Numbered from the stretch's first letter, positions 53,971 to 63,661 are shown. The stretch is 64,000 bases of DNA from Staphylococcus succinus (GCF_029024945.1 NZ_CP118976.1:2693984-2757983); one strand, 5' to 3'. Numbers and translations are program-made. Notes: generated from the letters alone by a model not told the origin.

Positions 53971-53999
53971 ACGCACTTTAAAGTGCGTACTTTTTTTTT
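53971..53999 (+). terminator. Orphan terminator in a 700-base gap
   Basis: ACGCACTTT/AAAGTGCGT is followed by nine T after TAC. No plus-strand gene lies in 53460-53970 that it could serve, apart from a 51-codon frame at 53653 with no ribosome site. It may end a small RNA. Confidence 0.7.
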
Positions 54000-54164
54000 G
54001 AGCTGTTATATTTCATAATTGATTGCATAAACTTTATAAGGGTAATTAGCATTGAGAAAGTATTATTTTTAGAAATACGCTCCGCGCAATATTATATCAA
54101 CGGTTATTATAATGTTTACGTTGTTCAGTTATTTGAACTTATAAGTTACAAGGAGGAAATTTAA

Positions 54165-55178
54165 ATGAAAAAAATACTACAAAGTAATTTAGGTTTTGGT
54201 AGTGCTCCATTAGGCAATATGTATCGTGATATTCCGGAAGACGAGGCCATTGCAACAGTAAATACAGCATGGGATAGTGGGATACGTTATTTTGACACTG
54301 CACCAATATACGGAGCAGGGCTGTCTGAGAGCCGTCTTGGTGAAGCGTTGTCTACTAAGAACCGTGATGAATATATATTAAGTACAAAAGTAGGAAGAAT
54401 CGTATCTAATGAAATAGATGAGTCATCTTCCCGCAATATTGAGGAAAAAGGCGGGATTTTCAAACATGGTCGTAAGAATAAAATAATTAATGACTATAGT
54501 GCAGATGCAACACTACAATCTATTGAAGACAGTTTAAAACGCTTAAAAACTGATCATATTGATTTTGTCTTTATCCATGATCTGGCACAAGACGTATATG
54601 GAGATGAATGGATTGGTCAATTTGAAATTGCACGTACGGGCGCATTTCGTGCGTTAACTCGTTTACGTGATGAAGGGGTCATTAAAGGCTGGGGTCTTGG
54701 TGTTAATAGAACTGAAGCTATTGAACTAATGCTAGGTTTAGACGAACCTAAGCCAGATGTTTCACTATTAGCCGGACGTTATACATTGTTAGATCATGAG
54801 CGTGCTTTACAAAACGTTATGCCAGCAGCGCAGCAACAGGGCATGGATATCATTGTAGGTGGTCCATATAGCTCCGGTGTACTTGTAGGCGGCAAAACTT
54901 TTGAATACCAAGAAGCTTCTCCCGAAATACTTGATAGAGTCGCAAAAATTAAATCTATTACAGATAGCTATCATATTAGTATTAAAGCTGCGGCGTTACA
55001 ATTTTCGTTAGCTAACCCAGCAGTTGCAGCTGTGATACCAGGTGCTAGTAAGCCGAGTCGTATCGCTGAAGATAATGAAGCTCTAAATACCGAAATTCCA
55101 GCATCATTTTGGAAAGAAATGCGTGAACACAATCTAGTCTCTCCTCATGCACCACTGCCAATTGATTTTAAATCATAA
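54165..55178 (+). CDS. Aldo/keto reductase (aldose 1-dehydrogenase-like)
   Basis: A 337-residue enzyme with FDTAPIYGAGLSE (Asp, Tyr), LSTKVGR (Lys) and VFIHDL (His). The group includes D-threo-aldose 1-dehydrogenase and pyridoxal 4-dehydrogenase, rather than the YhdN group of the copy at 27.1 kb. Ribosome site AGGAGG. It should act on a sugar or aldehyde with NAD(P). Confidence 0.85.
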   Translation: MKKILQSNLGFGSAPLGNMYRDIPEDEAIATVNTAWDSGIRYFDTAPIYGAGLSESRLGEALSTKNRDEYILSTKVGRIVSNEIDESSSRNIEEKGGIFKHGRKNKIINDYSADATLQSIEDSLKRLKTDHIDFVFIHDLAQDVYGDEWIGQFEIARTGAFRALTRLRDEGVIKGWGLGVNRTEAIELMLGLDEPKPDVSLLAGRYTLLDHERALQNVMPAAQQQGMDIIVGGPYSSGVLVGGKTFEYQEASPEILDRVAKIKSITDSYHISIKAAALQFSLANPAVAAVIPGASKPSRIAEDNEALNTEIPASFWKEMREHNLVSPHAPLPIDFKS

Positions 55179-55187
55179 ATAAATCTT

Positions 55188-55223
55188 ATGCCATGCTCTA
55201 ATCACTTAAATAGAGCATGGCAT
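55188..55223 (+). terminator. Terminator after the aldo/keto reductase
   Basis: ATGCCATGCTCTA and TAGAGCATGGCAT around 10 bases, followed by TTTTT. Confidence 0.9.
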
Positions 55224-55237
55224 TTTTAATTTGTATT

Positions 55238-55423
55238 TGTCATTATTTCTATATTTACGTTAATAACATCATCTATAACTGCATCAAACAATCAACTTAA
55301 TGTTAATAAGTGATGGGTATCCAGGTAGTTTCTATCAGTTTCTCAATGAGTAATTGTTTGTCGTGAAACAAGTAAACCTTCTAGAGAGTATTTCTTGCGT
55401 CATTTACACCATATAATTTGCAT
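55238..55423 (-). pseudogene. XRE-family regulator relic
   Basis: The minus strand reads RKKYSLEGLLVSRQTITH, a TGA where Trp is expected, ETDRNYLDTHHLLTLS, another stop, and LFDAVIDDVI. This matches the consensus of Cro/C1 regulators (VSRQTITxWETDxxYPDIxxLLxLSxLFDVxxDELI). At least three stops and a shortened first helix show that it is dead. Confidence 0.65.
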
Positions 55424-55572
55424 AGCTAAATTTAGTTGTCTCTCACCATCGATTAGAACATCATATAGGATATAAATTCATACGCTTAAACTTTATACAT
55501 AATTACGTACTGCTTATATAAAATTACTTTAAAACTTATATTATATTTTTAGACCACCTTTAGACATATTAA

Positions 55573-55604
55573 AAGAGAACACATACAACTACATGCGTTC
55601 TCTC
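55573..55604 (-). terminator. Terminator of cstA
   Basis: AGAGAACGCATG and TATGTGTTCTCT pair on the minus strand with one G-T pair, followed by TTTT. Confidence 0.75.
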
Positions 55605-55615
55605 CTGTTACTTTA

Positions 55616-57070
55616 TTATGAAATAGGTTGTTGTTGTTGAATGGGATGATCTAGTTCAAATTTAACGCCAGCTGTCATTTTCTTATATTGATAAGTAAAG
55701 TAACCTATCCATAAGATTGTAAGTATAAATGCTATACCATAACTTAAATTTAAATCTAAACCTAATCCAATCTTTTGGCTCAGTATATACGTGAAAATAT
55801 TCCAAGTCATAAACACGGCTGGCACTGCTGCAACCCAAAAATTCTTTTTAGCAATTAAGAGATACATAGCTCCAACCCATAAAGCAATAACAGCAGTAGT
55901 TTGGTTAGCCCAAGAAAAATATCTCCACAATACCGTGAAATCAACCTGTGTCAAACCAAAGCTGATTACAAACAATGGGATTGCCGCAATAATCCTTTTT
56001 ACCATACTGCGTTGTCCATAATTTAAATAATCCGCTATAATCATTCTAGCGCTTCGGAATGAAGTGTCTCCACTTGTAATTGGTAGTACGATCACACCTA
56101 GAACTGCCATAGTACCAAATACTGAACCTAATAACAGGTGCGATGCTTGGCTAACAACTAATGCCGCTTCTCCACGTGCTAAAACTTCATTAAGTCCACT
56201 ATAACCATTAAAGAGACTCATTCCTGCTGCTGCCCAAATCATAGCAATAATACCTTCTGCAATCATCATGCCATAAAAGATAAAACGACCATTCTTCTCT
56301 TTATTTGTCGTTCTAGAAATAATCGGTGTTTGCGTAGCATGAAAACCTGATAATGCTCCACATGTAATTGTAAAGAATAATAATGGGAATATCGGTGCCC
56401 CATCAGGGTGCATATTCTTTAAATTAATTTCAGGTATCGGTGCGCCAGTTTGAATAAGACGGAAACCTATACCGACCGCACTGATTAAAAGTAATGCCCC
56501 AAAAATTGGATAAATTCTCCCAATAATTTTATCGATAGGTAAAATTGTAGATAAGATATAATATACAAAAATCACAAAAATGATAATTCCCAATGCAATA
56601 CGACCATCAACTAAATTATGTAACAATAGTGCCGGGCTCGTTACAAAAACTGTGCCAGTTAGAAGTAATAATAAAATAGAAAAGATATTTACAAAATGCT
56701 TCATAAACTGACCTAAAAATTTCCCAGCTAGTTCAGGTAAATGTGCCCCTTTATTACGTATTGAAATCATACCAGTAAGATAATCGTGAACTGCCCCTGC
56801 AAAAATACATCCCACAACAATCCATATAAATGCAACCGGACCATATAATGCCCCCATAATCGGACCGAAAATAGGGCCAACCCCTGCAATATTCAATAAT
56901 TGAATCATTGAATTGGATGATGTTTTCATTGGTAGATAATCGACATCATCTCTTTGATGATATGCTGGTGTTGGACGATCTGATTTTGTGCCAAACATTT
57001 TATCGATATACTTACCATAAGTAAAATAACCTACAACTAGTAAAATAATGGCTACGATAAACGTAATCAT
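55616..57070 (-). CDS. cstA: Carbon starvation protein CstA-type transporter
   Basis: A 484-residue membrane protein with about 13 helices, the short form of the CstA family. LLNIAGVGPIFGPIMGALYGP and VHDYLTGMISIRNKG near the start and GFHATQTPIISRTT in the middle are family signatures. It takes up peptides or pyruvate when better carbon runs out. A cre box 24-37 bases upstream fits that. Ribosome site GGGGGGAG. Confidence 0.85.
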   Translation of the reverse strand: MITFIVAIILLVVGYFTYGKYIDKMFGTKSDRPTPAYHQRDDVDYLPMKTSSNSMIQLLNIAGVGPIFGPIMGALYGPVAFIWIVVGCIFAGAVHDYLTGMISIRNKGAHLPELAGKFLGQFMKHFVNIFSILLLLLTGTVFVTSPALLLHNLVDGRIALGIIIFVIFVYYILSTILPIDKIIGRIYPIFGALLLISAVGIGFRLIQTGAPIPEINLKNMHPDGAPIFPLLFFTITCGALSGFHATQTPIISRTTNKEKNGRFIFYGMMIAEGIIAMIWAAAGMSLFNGYSGLNEVLARGEAALVVSQASHLLLGSVFGTMAVLGVIVLPITSGDTSFRSARMIIADYLNYGQRSMVKRIIAAIPLFVISFGLTQVDFTVLWRYFSWANQTTAVIALWVGAMYLLIAKKNFWVAAVPAVFMTWNIFTYILSQKIGLGLDLNLSYGIAFILTILWIGYFTYQYKKMTAGVKFELDHPIQQQQPIS

Positions 57071-57093
57071 ATTACTCCCCCCTTAGTTAATAT

Positions 57094-57107
57094 GTAAGCG
57101 TTTTCTT
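57094..57107. promoter_or_regulatory. cre box of cstA
   Basis: TGTAAGCGTTTTCT within the wider match WTGNAANCGNWNNCW at every position. It should place cstA under CcpA control. Confidence 0.65.
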
Positions 57108-57180
57108 AATTTAACCATAGTTGGTATTATTACACAATAACCAATACGAATTTATTTATCTTTTATACTTTGGGATACAA

Positions 57181-57582
57181 ATCTCCTTTGTATTCAAAAA
57201 AACTCTCATCTCAAAGGAGATTCCTCTCGGATTACAATAGCGCTTGCTATTGCATTAAGAAGCTCTAATCTCCTTTGTATTCAAAAAACTCTCATCTCAA
57301 AGGAGATTCCTCTCGGATTACAATAGCGCTTGCTATTGTATTAAGAAGCTCTAATCTCCTTTGTATTCAAAAAAAAGCTCTCATCTCAAAGGAGATTCCT
57401 CTCGGATTACAATAGCGCTTGCTATTGCATTAAGAAGCTCTATTCTCCTTTGTATTCAAAAAAAAGCTCTCATCTCAAAGGAGATTCCTCTCGGATTACA
57501 ATAGCGCTTGCTATTGCATTAAGAAGCTCTATTCTCCTTTGTATTCAAAAAAACTCTCATCTCAAAGGAGATAAGAGCTTCT
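57181..57582. repeat. Tandem repeat array (4 full units of 86-89 bases plus a partial fifth)
   Basis: Units begin at 57181, 57268, 57354, 57443 and 57532. Each holds ATCTCCTTTG ... CAAAGGAGAT (an inverted repeat), then TCCTCTCGGATTA, then the dyad CAATAGCGCTTGCTATTG, then an AAGAAGCTCT linker. The fifth copy stops after CAAAGGAGAT and runs into AAGAGCTT. Units 3 and 4 have AAGCTCTCATCTC where units 1 and 2 have ACTCTCATCTC. The last copy, read on the minus strand, forms a terminator for noc: AGCTCTTATCTC, CTTT, GAGATGAGAG then T-run. Confidence 0.9.
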
Positions 57583-57589
57583 ATAACAT

Positions 57590-58429
57590 TTAGCGTTTGT
57601 ATAATTTTATCTTTATTTCATAATAATCATCATGGTCTTTAGTTTGATGTTCAACATAGACGCCACTTTTTTCGATTGTTTCTAAGCTTTTCCCAACTGT
57701 TTCTCTGGCATCAGTTAGATCTTTAGCAAATTCAAATCTTTGAGCCTTCACTTTTTCAGGACCAACTTTTTGTTTCACGCGTGCTTCTGTTTGTTTTACA
57801 TTCAACTTTTGACTAATTACCGTCTCAACCAATATCTCTTGATCTTCTTCTGATAAACTTAACATAGCACGTGCATGACGTTCAGTAATTTTTCCTTCAC
57901 GTAAACGTTCAATGACTTTTGGCGTTAATTTCAATAAACGTAATTTATTAGCAATGAAACTTTGACTTTTTCCTACACTTTTTGCTAAATCACTCTGTGT
58001 CGTATCTCCAATTTCCAATAACTTTTTATAGGCTTCCGCTTCTTCAATCACTGATAAATTTTCGCGTTGAATATTCTCAATCAATGCAACAACTGCGGTT
58101 TCTTCATCATCTAAAAATCTAATGATTACATCTGCATAAGTTTTACCTAAAGTCTGTAAAGCTCTGAATCTACGCTCACCAGCAATAATTTCAAACATAT
58201 CTTCTTCGATTGGACGTACGACAATCGGTTGTAACAAACCATGCTCTTCTATTGATTCTGCGAGTTCTTTAATCTTATTTGGCTCAAATACTTGTCTTGG
58301 TTGATAACGGTTTGGCACAATGCGCTCAATATGAATAGATTCAACGTTATTATTATAATCTTCTTCAATATAACCAACAATGTCATCTTTATTTTTTAAA
58401 CCAAATAATTTAGAAAAAGGTTTTTTCAT
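57590..58429 (-). CDS. noc: Nucleoid occlusion protein Noc
   Basis: A 279-residue ParB-like DNA-binding protein. The N-terminal MKKPFSKLFGLKNKDD is the membrane-binding amphipathic stretch. IVPNRYQPRQVF and GERRFRAL form the CTPase/ParB box with ENIQRENLSVIEEA, and TQSDLAKSVGKSQSFIANKLRL is the HTH. Noc binds scattered sites and blocks division over the nucleoid. The ATG at 58429 matches the usual family start. It ends the minus-strand origin cluster, 35 bases after rsmG. Confidence 0.92.
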   Translation of the reverse strand: MKKPFSKLFGLKNKDDIVGYIEEDYNNNVESIHIERIVPNRYQPRQVFEPNKIKELAESIEEHGLLQPIVVRPIEEDMFEIIAGERRFRALQTLGKTYADVIIRFLDDEETAVVALIENIQRENLSVIEEAEAYKKLLEIGDTTQSDLAKSVGKSQSFIANKLRLLKLTPKVIERLREGKITERHARAMLSLSEEDQEILVETVISQKLNVKQTEARVKQKVGPEKVKAQRFEFAKDLTDARETVGKSLETIEKSGVYVEHQTKDHDDYYEIKIKLYKR

Positions 58430-58472
58430 ACATTCCACGCGCTCCCTCTAAATTAATTGTATTGAATAACTT

Positions 58473-59192
58473 CTACTTTTCTAGTAATGGAGCCTTATTG
58501 GGCGTTCCAGGTTTTCTAGGATACTTTTTCGGTGTCTGACTTCTTTTTTCGATAATAATCATCTGTCTTTCACCTGCATCTTCTGGTAATTCATATGAAA
58601 TAGTATCCTGTACTTTTCCACCGAATACTCCAATACCAAAGCCCGCTTCAGCTAATTCTTCCTCACCTTTAGATGATTTTAAAGCGATGAACTGTCCACT
58701 CTTTTTAACTAAAGGTAAGCACAATTCACTTAATACGGAAAGTCTCGCAACAGCACGTGCAGTAACAATATCATAAGACTCCCTGTAGGCTCCCTTTCCG
58801 TAAGTTTCGGCACGATCATGTACGAAACTTACATTTTCTAATCCCAACGCCTCGGCTAATTGGTTTAAAAAATGAATACGTTTATTTAAAGAATCTACAA
58901 TTGTAACATGCAAATTTGGAAAAATAATCTTTAAAGGAATGCTAGGAAAACCAGCACCAGCACCTATGTCACAAATTGTTAATGGCTGAGTCAAATCCGT
59001 ATAAAAACTTGGAGCAATTGAATCATAAAAATGTTTCAAATATACTTCATGTTCTTCAGTTATACTTGTTAAATTCATTTTTTCATTCCATTCAACAAGC
59101 ATTTGATAATACGTTTGAAATTGTTGTCGTTGTTCATTAGATAATTCTATACCATGTGTACTGAGTTGCTTAGTTAACCATTCTACACTCAT
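58473..59192 (-). CDS. rsmG: 16S rRNA (guanine527-N7)-methyltransferase RsmG
   Basis: A 239-residue SAM-dependent methyltransferase with ICDIGAGAGFPSIPLKI as the cofactor loop and ALKSSKGEEELAEA near the end. It methylates G527 of 16S rRNA. The gap to mnmG is one base, so the two are coupled. Length is usual. Confidence 0.95.
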   Translation of the reverse strand: MSVEWLTKQLSTHGIELSNEQRQQFQTYYQMLVEWNEKMNLTSITEEHEVYLKHFYDSIAPSFYTDLTQPLTICDIGAGAGFPSIPLKIIFPNLHVTIVDSLNKRIHFLNQLAEALGLENVSFVHDRAETYGKGAYRESYDIVTARAVARLSVLSELCLPLVKKSGQFIALKSSKGEEELAEAGFGIGVFGGKVQDTISYELPEDAGERQMIIIEKRSQTPKKYPRKPGTPNKAPLLEK

Positions 59193-59193
59193 C

Positions 59194-61071
59194 TTAATTA
59201 TTCACCCTTTGAATTTTACCTTGTTCTAGATACACAAGCAAAATTGAGATGTCCGCTGGATTTACGCCAGAAATACGAGAAGCTTGAGCAATGTTTAACG
59301 GCTTAACTTCTGTTAATTTTTCTCGTGCTTCAGTCGCTAAACTTTCTACTTTACTATAATCTAAGTCTTCTGGAATTTTTTTCTCTTCCATGCGTTTTAC
59401 TTTTTCAACTTGTTGTAAAGACTTGTTGATGTATCCTTCATATTTTGTTTGAATTTCTACTTGTTCTTCCACATCTTCTGGTAGATGATGTGCTTCATCT
59501 AAAATGTCTATAATTAAATCATATGTCATTTCTGGACGACGTAATAACTCTAAAGCCAATATACCATCTTTTAAGCGGGAACCGCCTTGTGCTTCGATAA
59601 TTTCTTGAACACGTTCTTGCGGTTTAATACGAATACTATTCAAACGTGCTTGTTCTGATTTTATCATTTCTCGTTTCTTATTAAAACGTTCATAACGCTC
59701 TTCTGAAATCATTCCTAATTCATAACCTAAGTCAGTTAGACGTAAATCTGCATTATCATGTCTTAATAATAAGCGATATTCTGCACGTGAAGTCAATAAA
59801 CGATAAGGTTCGTTTGTACCTTTAGTAACAAGGTCATCGATTAATACGCCAATATATGCGTCAGAACGACTTAAGATGACTTCATCTTTGTCTTGTACTC
59901 TAGCTGCTGCATTAATTCCAGCCATAATACCTTGACCAGCCGCTTCTTCATAACCTGATGTGCCATTAATTTGACCCGCAGTATAAAGATTTTTAATTTT
60001 TTTAGTTTCTAATGTTGGCCATAATTGTGTAGGTACAATTGCATCATATTCAATAGCATAGCCCGCACGCATCATATCTGCTTTTTCTAAACCAGGGATC
60101 GTTTCTAACATTTGACGTTGTACATGTTCAGGAAGACTTGTAGATAGACCTTGTACATATACTTCATTTGTATTTCTTCCTTCTGGTTCTAAGAATAACT
60201 GATGACGTGGTTTATCATTAAATCTTACAAATTTATCTTCGATTGAAGGACAATATCTTGGACCTGTACCTTTAATCATTCCAGAATACATTGCAGATAG
60301 ATGTAAATTATCGTCAATGACTTGATGCGTATCACCATTTGTATATGTTAGCCAACATGGTAATTGATCTAAGATATATTCAGTAGTTTCAAAACTGAAT
60401 GCTCTACCAACGTCATCGCCAGGTTGAATTTCAGTTTTTGAATAGTCTATTGTTTTTGCATTTACACGTGGCGGTGTACCTGTCTTAAATCTCACAACAT
60501 CAAAACCTAAACCTCGTAAGTTATCAGCAAGTGAAACAGATGGTAATTGATGATTAGGGCCACTTGAATATTTCATATTGCCTAAGATAATTTCTCCACG
60601 TAAAAACGTACCTGTTGTAATGATTACTGCCTCTGCCCAGTATTCTGTACCAATATTTGTACGCACGCCTTTAATGACATCATCTTCAATAATTAATTCG
60701 TCTACCATACCTTGCATGATATCGAGATTATCTTCATCTTCAATCACTTTTTTCATTTCTTGTTGATATAACACTTTGTCTGCTTGTGCACGTAATGCTC
60801 TTACAGCTGGGCCTTTACCAGTGTTCAACATACGCATTTGTATGTGCGTTTTATCAATTGTTTTCGCCATTTGACCGCCTAAGGCATCTATTTCACGTAC
60901 AACAATACCTTTTGCCGGTCCACCAACGGACGGGTTACATGGCATAAATGCGATATTATCTAAGTTAATTGTTAACATTAACGTTTTCGCACCACGTCGA
61001 GCTGAAGCAAGTCCCGCTTCGACACCAGCATGCCCAGCTCCTATTACTACTACATCATATTCTTGAGCCAT
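59194..61071 (-). CDS. mnmG: tRNA uridine modification enzyme MnmG
   Basis: A 625-residue FAD protein. GAGHAGVEAGLASARRG binds FAD, GGPAKGIVVREIDALGG and GYEEAAGQGIMAGINAA are the family blocks, and SAEYRLLLRHDNADLRL lies further on. With MnmE it adds carboxymethylaminomethyl groups at U34 of certain tRNAs. It starts 15 bases after mnmE, with ribosome site AAGGAGG. Confidence 0.96.
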   Translation of the reverse strand: MAQEYDVVVIGAGHAGVEAGLASARRGAKTLMLTINLDNIAFMPCNPSVGGPAKGIVVREIDALGGQMAKTIDKTHIQMRMLNTGKGPAVRALRAQADKVLYQQEMKKVIEDEDNLDIMQGMVDELIIEDDVIKGVRTNIGTEYWAEAVIITTGTFLRGEIILGNMKYSSGPNHQLPSVSLADNLRGLGFDVVRFKTGTPPRVNAKTIDYSKTEIQPGDDVGRAFSFETTEYILDQLPCWLTYTNGDTHQVIDDNLHLSAMYSGMIKGTGPRYCPSIEDKFVRFNDKPRHQLFLEPEGRNTNEVYVQGLSTSLPEHVQRQMLETIPGLEKADMMRAGYAIEYDAIVPTQLWPTLETKKIKNLYTAGQINGTSGYEEAAGQGIMAGINAAARVQDKDEVILSRSDAYIGVLIDDLVTKGTNEPYRLLTSRAEYRLLLRHDNADLRLTDLGYELGMISEERYERFNKKREMIKSEQARLNSIRIKPQERVQEIIEAQGGSRLKDGILALELLRRPEMTYDLIIDILDEAHHLPEDVEEQVEIQTKYEGYINKSLQQVEKVKRMEEKKIPEDLDYSKVESLATEAREKLTEVKPLNIAQASRISGVNPADISILLVYLEQGKIQRVNN

Positions 61072-61086
61072 ACTTTTTCCTCCTTA

Positions 61087-62466
61087 TTATTTCCCTAAAC
61101 AGAATTGACTAAATAATTGATCAATCAATTCATCACTTGCTGATTCTCCGATGATTTCGCCTAAAAGTTCCCAAGTTCTCGTCAAATCAATTTGAATCAT
61201 ATCCATCGGTATACCTGTTTCTGCAGCATCTATAGCATCTTGAATGGCATTTCTAGCTTGTTTTAACAGTGAAATATGTCTTGAATTAGAAACATATGTC
61301 ATGTCCTGGCTTTGAACGTCGCCACCAAAGAATAAATCTCTTATTTGAATTTCTAGTTGATCAATACCTTCTTGTTTTAACATTGATGTTTGAATTAGTG
61401 GCATATCACCGACCATTGCTTTAACTTCATCTATATCTAATTGACGCTCTAAATCCATCTTATTAATGATGACGATAGCATCTTCATTTTTAATTACTTC
61501 ATAAAGTTTACGGTCTTCTTCTGAAAGTGATTCGTTATAATTTAATACAAATAAAATTAAATCTGCCTCGCCCAACGCCTTTCTAGAACGTTCAACGCCT
61601 ATACGTTCAACAATATCTTCAGTTTCACGTATACCAGCAGTATCTACTAACCTTAAAGGTACACCTCTAACATTGACATATTCTTCAAGCGTATCGCGTG
61701 TTGTACCTGCGACTTCAGTTACAATTGCTTTATTATCCTGGATAAGGTTGTTTAACATTGATGATTTCCCAACATTCGGCTTTCCTACAATAACGGTAGA
61801 TAGTCCTTCTCTCATAATCTTACCTTGAGTTCCGGTGTCTAATAGTTGGTTAATTTCTGTTTTAATTTCATTTGACTTACCCAGTAAGAATTCTGTAGTT
61901 GCGTCTTCTACATCATCATATTCTGGATAATCTATATTTACTTCGACTTGAGCAAGAATTTCGAGAATGGACTGTCGCTGTCGCTTAATCATATCACTTA
62001 AACGACCTTCTATTTGATTCATTGCAACTTTAGATGCACGATCGGTTTTAGAACGAATAAAATCCATCACTGCCTCAGCTTGAGACAAATCAATACGCCC
62101 ATTTAAGAATGCACGTTTCGTATACTCACCAGGATCTGCAATTCGAGCCCCATAAGTCATCGTCAATTCCAATACTCTATTAATTGTTAAAATACCACCG
62201 TGACAGTTAATTTCAACAATATCTTCACGGGTAAATGTCTTTGGTGCACGCAATACAGAAACCATTACTTCCTCTATAACTTCTTTTGATTCAGGATCAA
62301 TAATATGACCATAGTTTATCGTATGTGATTTAACATGTTCGAGTTTGTCTTTACCCTTATATAATTTGTCTACGATATTTACTGCATCAACACCTGATAA
62401 ACGCACGATACCTATAGCGCCCTCGCCCATTGGTGTGGATATACTCGTTATTGTATCTAAATCCAT
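61087..62466 (-). CDS. mnmE: tRNA modification GTPase MnmE
   Basis: A 459-residue protein. The folate-binding N-terminal domain opens DLDTITSISTPMGEGAIGIV, the G domain holds VGKPNVGKSSMLN, DTAGIRET and INKMD, and the protein ends FCLGK with the catalytic Cys. The start at 62466 gives the usual length; an ATG directly before it (62469) is closer to AAGGAGG and could also serve. Confidence 0.96.
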   Translation of the reverse strand: MDLDTITSISTPMGEGAIGIVRLSGVDAVNIVDKLYKGKDKLEHVKSHTINYGHIIDPESKEVIEEVMVSVLRAPKTFTREDIVEINCHGGILTINRVLELTMTYGARIADPGEYTKRAFLNGRIDLSQAEAVMDFIRSKTDRASKVAMNQIEGRLSDMIKRQRQSILEILAQVEVNIDYPEYDDVEDATTEFLLGKSNEIKTEINQLLDTGTQGKIMREGLSTVIVGKPNVGKSSMLNNLIQDNKAIVTEVAGTTRDTLEEYVNVRGVPLRLVDTAGIRETEDIVERIGVERSRKALGEADLILFVLNYNESLSEEDRKLYEVIKNEDAIVIINKMDLERQLDIDEVKAMVGDMPLIQTSMLKQEGIDQLEIQIRDLFFGGDVQSQDMTYVSNSRHISLLKQARNAIQDAIDAAETGIPMDMIQIDLTRTWELLGEIIGESASDELIDQLFSQFCLGK

Positions 62467-62629
62467 CATCACATCTCGCCTCCTTCTCGACTTAAAAATT
62501 ATCATTATAATATTGTAAATAGTTTAACATTAAAAAGCGAACATCTTGATTGAAAACTAGGTGAGTTAGTCTTAGGTTTGTCTGATGTAAGACTAACGGT
62601 AGTCTTAATTCATTACTCCCCTACCCTGC

Positions 62630-62977
62630 TTACACACGTTTATTAAAAACTTTTGCTATTTTCAAAACATGTTCTAAACTTGCTTGTATTTGTAAAGTAT
62701 CCATATCTTTAGCAGGATGTCTTGCAATAACAATAATATCAATTGGTATAATATCTTCTTTATGGATTTTGAAGTTTTCGCGAATCGCTCGTTTGATACG
62801 ATTTCTTACAACAGCGTTACCTAATTTCTTAGAAACACTTATGCCTAAACGAAAATGTTTTAAATCTTTGTTAGGTTTTGTATATACTACAAATTGTCTA
62901 TTAGCTACTGATTTTCCTTTTTTATAAATAAATTGGAAATCACTATTCTTTTTGATTCGGTATGCTTTCTCCAACAA
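62630..62977 (-). CDS. rnpA: Ribonuclease P protein component
   Basis: A 115-residue basic protein. RNRIKRAIRENF is the RNR motif, and ISVSKKLGNAVV precedes it. It supports the RNA subunit in 5' processing of tRNA. The start is a TTG, as commonly annotated for staphylococcal rnpA; the ATG nearby is in another frame. It follows rpmH in the usual operon. Confidence 0.93.
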   Translation of the reverse strand: MLEKAYRIKKNSDFQFIYKKGKSVANRQFVVYTKPNKDLKHFRLGISVSKKLGNAVVRNRIKRAIRENFKIHKEDIIPIDIIVIARHPAKDMDTLQIQASLEHVLKIAKVFNKRV

Positions 62978-63102
62978 ACATCACTCGCTTATCTTCTTCA
63001 TTACATATATTCTATCTTAATATATGCCTTAAACTCTAACTAAGCTACTATTATATAGTAAAAACTACTACTATGCTTAAGTCATTTTCCCTCATTAAAA
63101 CC

Positions 63103-63134
63103 AAAAAAAAGACCACTGATGAGTCAGTGATCTT
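63103..63134 (-). terminator. Partial terminator after rpmH
   Basis: On the minus strand GATCACTGA, CTCA, TCAGTGGTC and eight T. It sits between rpmH and rnpA and probably reduces but does not abolish rnpA transcription. Confidence 0.75.
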
Positions 63135-63270
63135 ATGCTGATAAAACTTTACGGCCTTTACGACGACGGCGCGCCAACACTTTACGGCCATTTTTTGTGC
63201 TCATGCGTTTTCTGAAACCATGAACTTTACTATGTTTACGTTTATTTGGTTGATAAGTACGTTTTACCAT
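63133..63270 (-). CDS. rpmH: Ribosomal protein L34
   Basis: A 45-residue protein: [20 protein letters not shown] to the basic end [11 protein letters not shown]. All of it matches L34 of the large subunit. Ribosome site GGAGGTG lies 7 bases before the ATG. It is the first gene leftward of the origin. Confidence 0.97.
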
Positions 63271-63661
63271 GTAAAAACACCTCCATGTTTATTCGGTTAT
63301 CTAACTATTATAATAGATAAATTAATATACGCTTCTGCTTTAAGTCTTGATTTAACTTAATTAATTTCTAGTCTTGATTCAAGCAACTATTTCAATATAA
63401 CAAAATATATTTTATAAAGCAAGCACCAATTTAAGAGATCTTAGTAATATAGATTAAATTAATTATACCTTCAAAATCATCAAAAATCATCATTATAATG
63501 AAAGATTTATATTAAGAACTGCTTTAAACGCCTCTGCCACAACATTTAGAACTTTTCCAAATAATAACATTCCTCTTTATACATTTTTCATACAGTTTTA
63601 TAAATTATTTCCCAAGACCCACAAATGTTTCTTTTTTTGGTATACTATTTATTCTTCAAAG

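Noticed and set aside
57181..57582. CRISPR array
   Set aside because: The whole 86-89 base units are repeated with no unique spacers, and no cas gene is nearby.
57181..57582. parS or Bacillus-type Noc binding sites
   Set aside because: Neither consensus appears in the repeat; the dyads CAATAGC...GCTATTG and ATCTCCTTTG...CAAAGGAGAT are different.
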